Shown one piece after another: positions 10,478-13,503 of a stretch of 13,503 nucleotides of DNA (its first letter is position 1; each line of letters starts with the position of its first letter). The position numbers were made by a program, and so were the translations under genes. Origin of the DNA: Zancudomyces culisetae. Lineage: Eukaryota; Kickxellomycota; Harpellomycetes; Harpellales; Legeriomycetaceae. Under the pieces are notes generated by a model. It did no database searches and had not been told where the DNA came from. It saw only the letters and a program-made list of their open reading frames with translations. Location of the stretch: contig LSSK01001138.1 of the NCBI GenBank assembly GCA_001969505.1, positions 1 through 13,503 on the forward strand. Reading direction: 5' to 3'.

Positions 10478-10486
10478 TATATATAA
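10478..10486 (+). promoter_or_regulatory. TATA box of the PCD1-like gene
   Basis: TATATATAA is a full TATA-box match located 64 bp upstream of the ATG at 10550. Spacing and orientation fit the downstream gene, and no other gene start lies nearby. Confidence 0.5.
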
Positions 10487-10549
10487 GAAACACACAACAT
10501 TCTAGAAATATCCACAAGGGTGAAAAAAAATAAATTAAAACCTCATTCA

Positions 10550-11995
10550 ATGCCGACCCTTCAAAAAATATCATCATACAAAAACTGGGAATTGATCCAA
10601 CAGTTAGCCACGCATCTTGTTTTATTCCCTGCTTTCAAGAGAGAGTCCATGAGACGAGCTGCTGTCGCTATAGTAATATGCTTTGAGTTCCTGGATGATT
10701 TACAACTTGACTTTGACAGCTTTTGCAGAAACAGTAATGGGACGACAGCCAATTCGATATATTCCCAGACTTCTGCGAATACTAGCCAAACAGCGGCAAA
10801 GCTGGCATTCTTGAAATTCCTGTTTAACGAAAAACTAAAAGAGCCCGAAAAACGGGCCCAGTTGCTGTTTATTGAGAGAGCTGCATACGAAAACGATCGG
10901 TTTTCGGGACAAATAGGCTTTCCTGGGGGTAAAACCGAACCGACTGACCATGACGACAAGGCCACTGCAATCCGTGAGACTTGTGAGGAGATTGGGTGGG
11001 ATCTCACCGATTCCAAAAAATATTTTTACCTAGGCGAACTGGACGATGTGACAACTTCAACAGGCATACTGGACGACAAAGCGTCTAAAAGAAGAATTAT
11101 GGTATCACCCCAGGTCTTTTTGAAACTATCTGGAAACAGAAGTGTTTTTATTGACAAGGGTGAAGTAAACAGTGTGAATTTTGTCGATTTGGATCAAATA
11201 ACCAAATATGTTGACCACCCAGTCCGCATCTTTGATGCAAACGCGTGTGCTGTAAAATATGATATTTCTACTTTTTTACAAACAGTTGTGGGAAGAGGTA
11301 AAGGACTGTACAAGCAACACAAAATCGATCATTATGCCAAGAGCAGTGCCTTGGGTAGGATGCTCGGCGGGTATTATTTTTCCTGCTTGGAACTTCCGAT
11401 ACATTCTGTAGCTAGCCATTGTAACAGATTCCAAGAGCCTGTACAAGTCGGTAAATGCGCCAGTGTTACAAAAGAATTGTCATCTTTACAACCACCAGCT
11501 CATGATTCTGATGATTACAACAATAAAAGTAACAATAACAACAATACCATGTTACCATCCAAGATGAAAGTCCTAGACTTTTCCAACTCTTCAAGCCTAA
11601 AACCACTAAAATATGCCTCCGATACCCACATTTATTTATGGGGACTTTCATTGTCAATAGTTTGCGACTTTGTCGATATGCTAAATCCCATTCACCCAAC
11701 CAACCTAAGCAGCAGCTATACAAGCGTTTCTGGAAGCTGGCCAAAACTAGACAAATACATTTGGTTTGATGTAAATTGGATGATTGATCTAGCCCAACAC
11801 AACACGCTAATCAAGTGTATTTCGGGCTCCCCACTATTTCGCAAACCTTATCATAAAAATCGATGGAATAGCGGTACCGGTTTCATAAACTATTATCGCG
11901 TTGCCTTTCTTGCCATAGTAATGGGCACCTCTGTACGATGCGCACTCTTGGCATTGTTGCTGAAAAAGAGTATCCAGTTTATTAGCAAACTTTAA
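10550..11995 (+). CDS. PCD1: Peroxisomal CoA diphosphatase-type Nudix hydrolase (Pcd1-like)
   Basis: A 481-residue Nudix hydrolase of the CoA pyrophosphatase group, which cleaves CoA or its oxidised forms to 4'-phosphopantetheine products and 3',5'-ADP. The CoA-type motif precedes the Nudix box: LLFIERA, then R-F-S-G-Q-I-G-FPGG (F124-G127). The Nudix box runs to W150 and contains RETCEEIG (142-149) with metal-binding glutamates; D133 and the one-residue-longer spacing match the CoA subgroup. The last three residues are SKL, a canonical PTS1, so the enzyme should be peroxisomal. It is longer than the roughly 340 residues I recall for yeast Pcd1. The extra length includes an Asn-rich insert (about 325-335) and a hydrophobic stretch near the end (about 447-471). 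The frame extends ten codons upstream to a GTG, but the first ATG is at 10550, with a TATA box 64 bp upstream, so that start is chosen. Confidence 0.92.
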   Translation: MPTLQKISSYKNWELIQQLATHLVLFPAFKRESMRRAAVAIVICFEFLDDLQLDFDSFCRNSNGTTANSIYSQTSANTSQTAAKLAFLKFLFNEKLKEPEKRAQLLFIERAAYENDRFSGQIGFPGGKTEPTDHDDKATAIRETCEEIGWDLTDSKKYFYLGELDDVTTSTGILDDKASKRRIMVSPQVFLKLSGNRSVFIDKGEVNSVNFVDLDQITKYVDHPVRIFDANACAVKYDISTFLQTVVGRGKGLYKQHKIDHYAKSSALGRMLGGYYFSCLELPIHSVASHCNRFQEPVQVGKCASVTKELSSLQPPAHDSDDYNNKSNNNNNTMLPSKMKVLDFSNSSSLKPLKYASDTHIYLWGLSLSIVCDFVDMLNPIHPTNLSSSYTSVSGSWPKLDKYIWFDVNWMIDLAQHNTLIKCISGSPLFRKPYHKNRWNSGTGFINYYRVAFLAIVMGTSVRCALLALLLKKSIQFISKL

Positions 11996-12284
11996 TTGAA
12001 TGAGATTGAATCTCCTTTCCTCTATTATTTCAAGGTTTTTGGTGTATATGATGGTTATGTAAGCAATCTAGTCATCTTTTGTTAGAATACTATCATATGG
12101 ATATTATGTTATTTCGAATATTTGATAAAACAATGTACTTTTCATTATAAATCTGCAAGAATAAAATATCTCTATTCTCGATTTTACCAAATCAATCAAA
12201 TCAAATCAAGTTTACATGATATATCCCCTCACAATTGTTAGTATCGACTTTGGTAAATAATACATTGATGGGTATCAAACCTTT

Positions 12285-12308
12285 TGTGTAATTGTATGTG
12301 TAATTGTA
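12285..12308. repeat. 12-bp tandem duplication
   Basis: TGTGTAATTGTA is present twice in perfect tandem, followed by a third TGTG start. It has no gene context. Confidence 0.6.
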
Positions 12309-12880
12309 TGTGCGAGTGCAAGTGTATTTTTAAATTGAGTTTAAAGGATTGGTTAATGAAATAGTCTACTTAATTAATGGTACAATACGTAACACCAGAA
12401 TAATTCTAAAACACACACACTCTCCCCCCCCTCAACTGAACTCTATTCTGCTTTAAAGAGAGTATAAAATATCAAATGCTATTGATTAATATCATTTCTA
12501 GTAACAAAAAAATGGGTAGGGGGGGGGATAAGAGGTTAATAAGATAGGTCCTTATTGCTTTTTCAAGTTTAAATTCTTTTGGATTACATAAAAAGTAAAC
12601 AAATGGTAATATAGGAAATAGAGTTTATACATCTAGCAAACTAGCAAATAATCAAAATCTGTTGGAAAAAAAAAACAAACCTATTTATAAATTTTATGGC
12701 ATTGAAAATAGGTGGATTATTAATTCTCTACTATTATCAATATTATTATTAGTATTAATACTGTTTTATACTGCTGATTATTGATTAACAATTTACTTGA
12801 TTTTGAAACTTGCTCAATGGATTTTGCAAGTAAAATTTAGCTGCAGAAAGTATTCAAGTAGATCAGGTTTTATATCTTGA

Positions 12881-12916
12881 TTTATTTACTTATTTATTTA
12901 TTTGTTTATTTATTTT
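12881..12916. repeat. TTTA microsatellite
   Basis: About nine TTTA-type units with two interruptions (TTAC and TTTG). This is a simple-sequence repeat. Confidence 0.7.
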
Positions 12917-13140
12917 TATATATAAATATTTATAGTTGGAGACTTTGTTTACTAAATAAACAATTAAACCCAACAAGGTTTATAAGGATGGGAAAAAGAG
13001 GAGGAGAGAAAACGAGAATATAGAAATTCAAGAATGAAAGAAATGTAAAAATAAAAAATGATACTAGTTGAAAAGTGAAGAACCAAAGAAAACAATAAAA
13101 ACGCAATCATCAAAACGTTTATTTACAAATAACTTCATTC

Positions 13141-13200
13141 CTCTCCTCCCCTCTCCCCTCCCCTCTTTCTTCTTTTTCCTCTTTCTCCTACCCATCCCCA
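13141..13200. repeat. Polypyrimidine tract
   Basis: An almost uninterrupted C/T tract containing three C4 runs at 13148-13151, 13155-13158 and 13160-13163. A similar tract follows at 13311-13350. Both are homopurine on the minus strand and could adopt triplex or G-quadruplex-type structures. Confidence 0.6.
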
Positions 13201-13253
13201 ACCCTCAGTTTGCAATCCCATTTTTGGTATTATTAATAGTTAATACAGGTGGA

Positions 13254-13283
13254 TTTGAGTTTGAGCTTGAATTTGAATTTGAA
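13254..13283. repeat. TTTGAR hexamer repeat
   Basis: Five hexamers (TTTGAG, TTTGAG, CTTGAA, TTTGAA, TTTGAA). Read on the plus strand it gives Phe-Glu repeats, and on the minus strand Asn-Ser repeats. Neither frame belongs to a supported gene. Confidence 0.65.
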
Positions 13284-13503
13284 TTAGGATGAAATATATA
13301 CCAGAATATTCTCCCTTCTCCCTTCTCTCTCCTCCCCTTCTCCCCTTCCCATTTGGCTTTAATTTTCTGGATGTAATGCAACAACAATATATTTGTAAAA
13401 ACAGATACATTATAACTGCCAACCTACACGTTTTATTCCATAAAACTACCCCATCATTTTTTTGTCGAAAAAAAAATATACATTTTCCATTTTATATTAT
13501 TTT

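Larger units (their letters stand above)
10004..10549. other. TOM70-PCD1 intergenic region
   Basis: Directly after the TOM70 stop is a pyrimidine tract (10005-10036), then AT-rich sequence with TATATA at about 10089. This is compatible with a yeast transcription-end region, though no signal is decisive. Two overlapping matches to the 11-base Saccharomyces ARS core occur at 10056-10066 and 10068-10078. The right half holds a C-rich tract and the TATA box of the downstream gene. No ORF is supported. Confidence 0.45.
11996..13503. other. Non-coding right flank
   Basis: No supported gene. A near-perfect palindrome (GAGATT-G-AATCTC, 12002-12014) lies just after the PCD1-like stop. Other contents are a CA run followed by C8 (ending 12431), a G9 run (12519-12527), a TTTA microsatellite, a TTTGAR hexamer repeat and two long polypyrimidine tracts (13137-13200 and 13311-13350). 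ORFs of 60-74 codons here are composed of these simple repeats and are not credible. Confidence 0.5.

Overview
The window looks like nuclear DNA of an ascomycete budding yeast. It is AT-rich with long A/T runs, and its three large genes are unspliced and start at ATG. Two of them are core fungal proteins: the mitochondrial import receptor Tom70 and a peroxisomal CoA-type Nudix hydrolase ending in SKL. The Tom70 has a short central linker and a C-terminal region that, from memory of the family, resembles the filamentous-fungal form more than the Saccharomyces form. That hints at an early-branching yeast lineage (a Dipodascales-type lineage is one possibility), but the genus cannot be assigned. 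CTG codons are common (27 in the three genes by hand count) and some sit at hydrophobic core positions, so standard decoding is favoured but not proven.

Layout. 1-2454: gene-poor DNA with a short ankyrin-repeat ORF (1373-1585) and a weaker ankyrin-like ORF (2114-2311), best read as remnants. 2455-4146 (minus): an intact 563-residue cytochrome P450 of the fungal ent-kaurene-oxidase-like type with an aberrant heme-binding loop. 4147-8263: about 4.1 kb with no long ORF, but with a 54-codon ORF (4526-4690), a G-quadruplex-type C-run block, several microsatellites, small hairpins and an intron-like segment near 7299-7385. 8264-10003 (plus): TOM70, whose synonymous codon choice flips abruptly near codon 370. 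10004-10549: intergenic, with a C-rich tract and the TATA box of the next gene. 10550-11995 (plus): the PCD1-like Nudix hydrolase. 11996-13503: non-coding, with microsatellites and polypyrimidine tracts.

The three genes do not form a pathway: mitochondrial protein import, peroxisomal CoA turnover and a probably membrane-bound P450. The left part (ankyrin remnants, odd P450, gene desert) looks like fast-evolving accessory DNA beside two conserved housekeeping genes on the right. No tRNA, rRNA, CRISPR array or recognisable intact transposon was seen.
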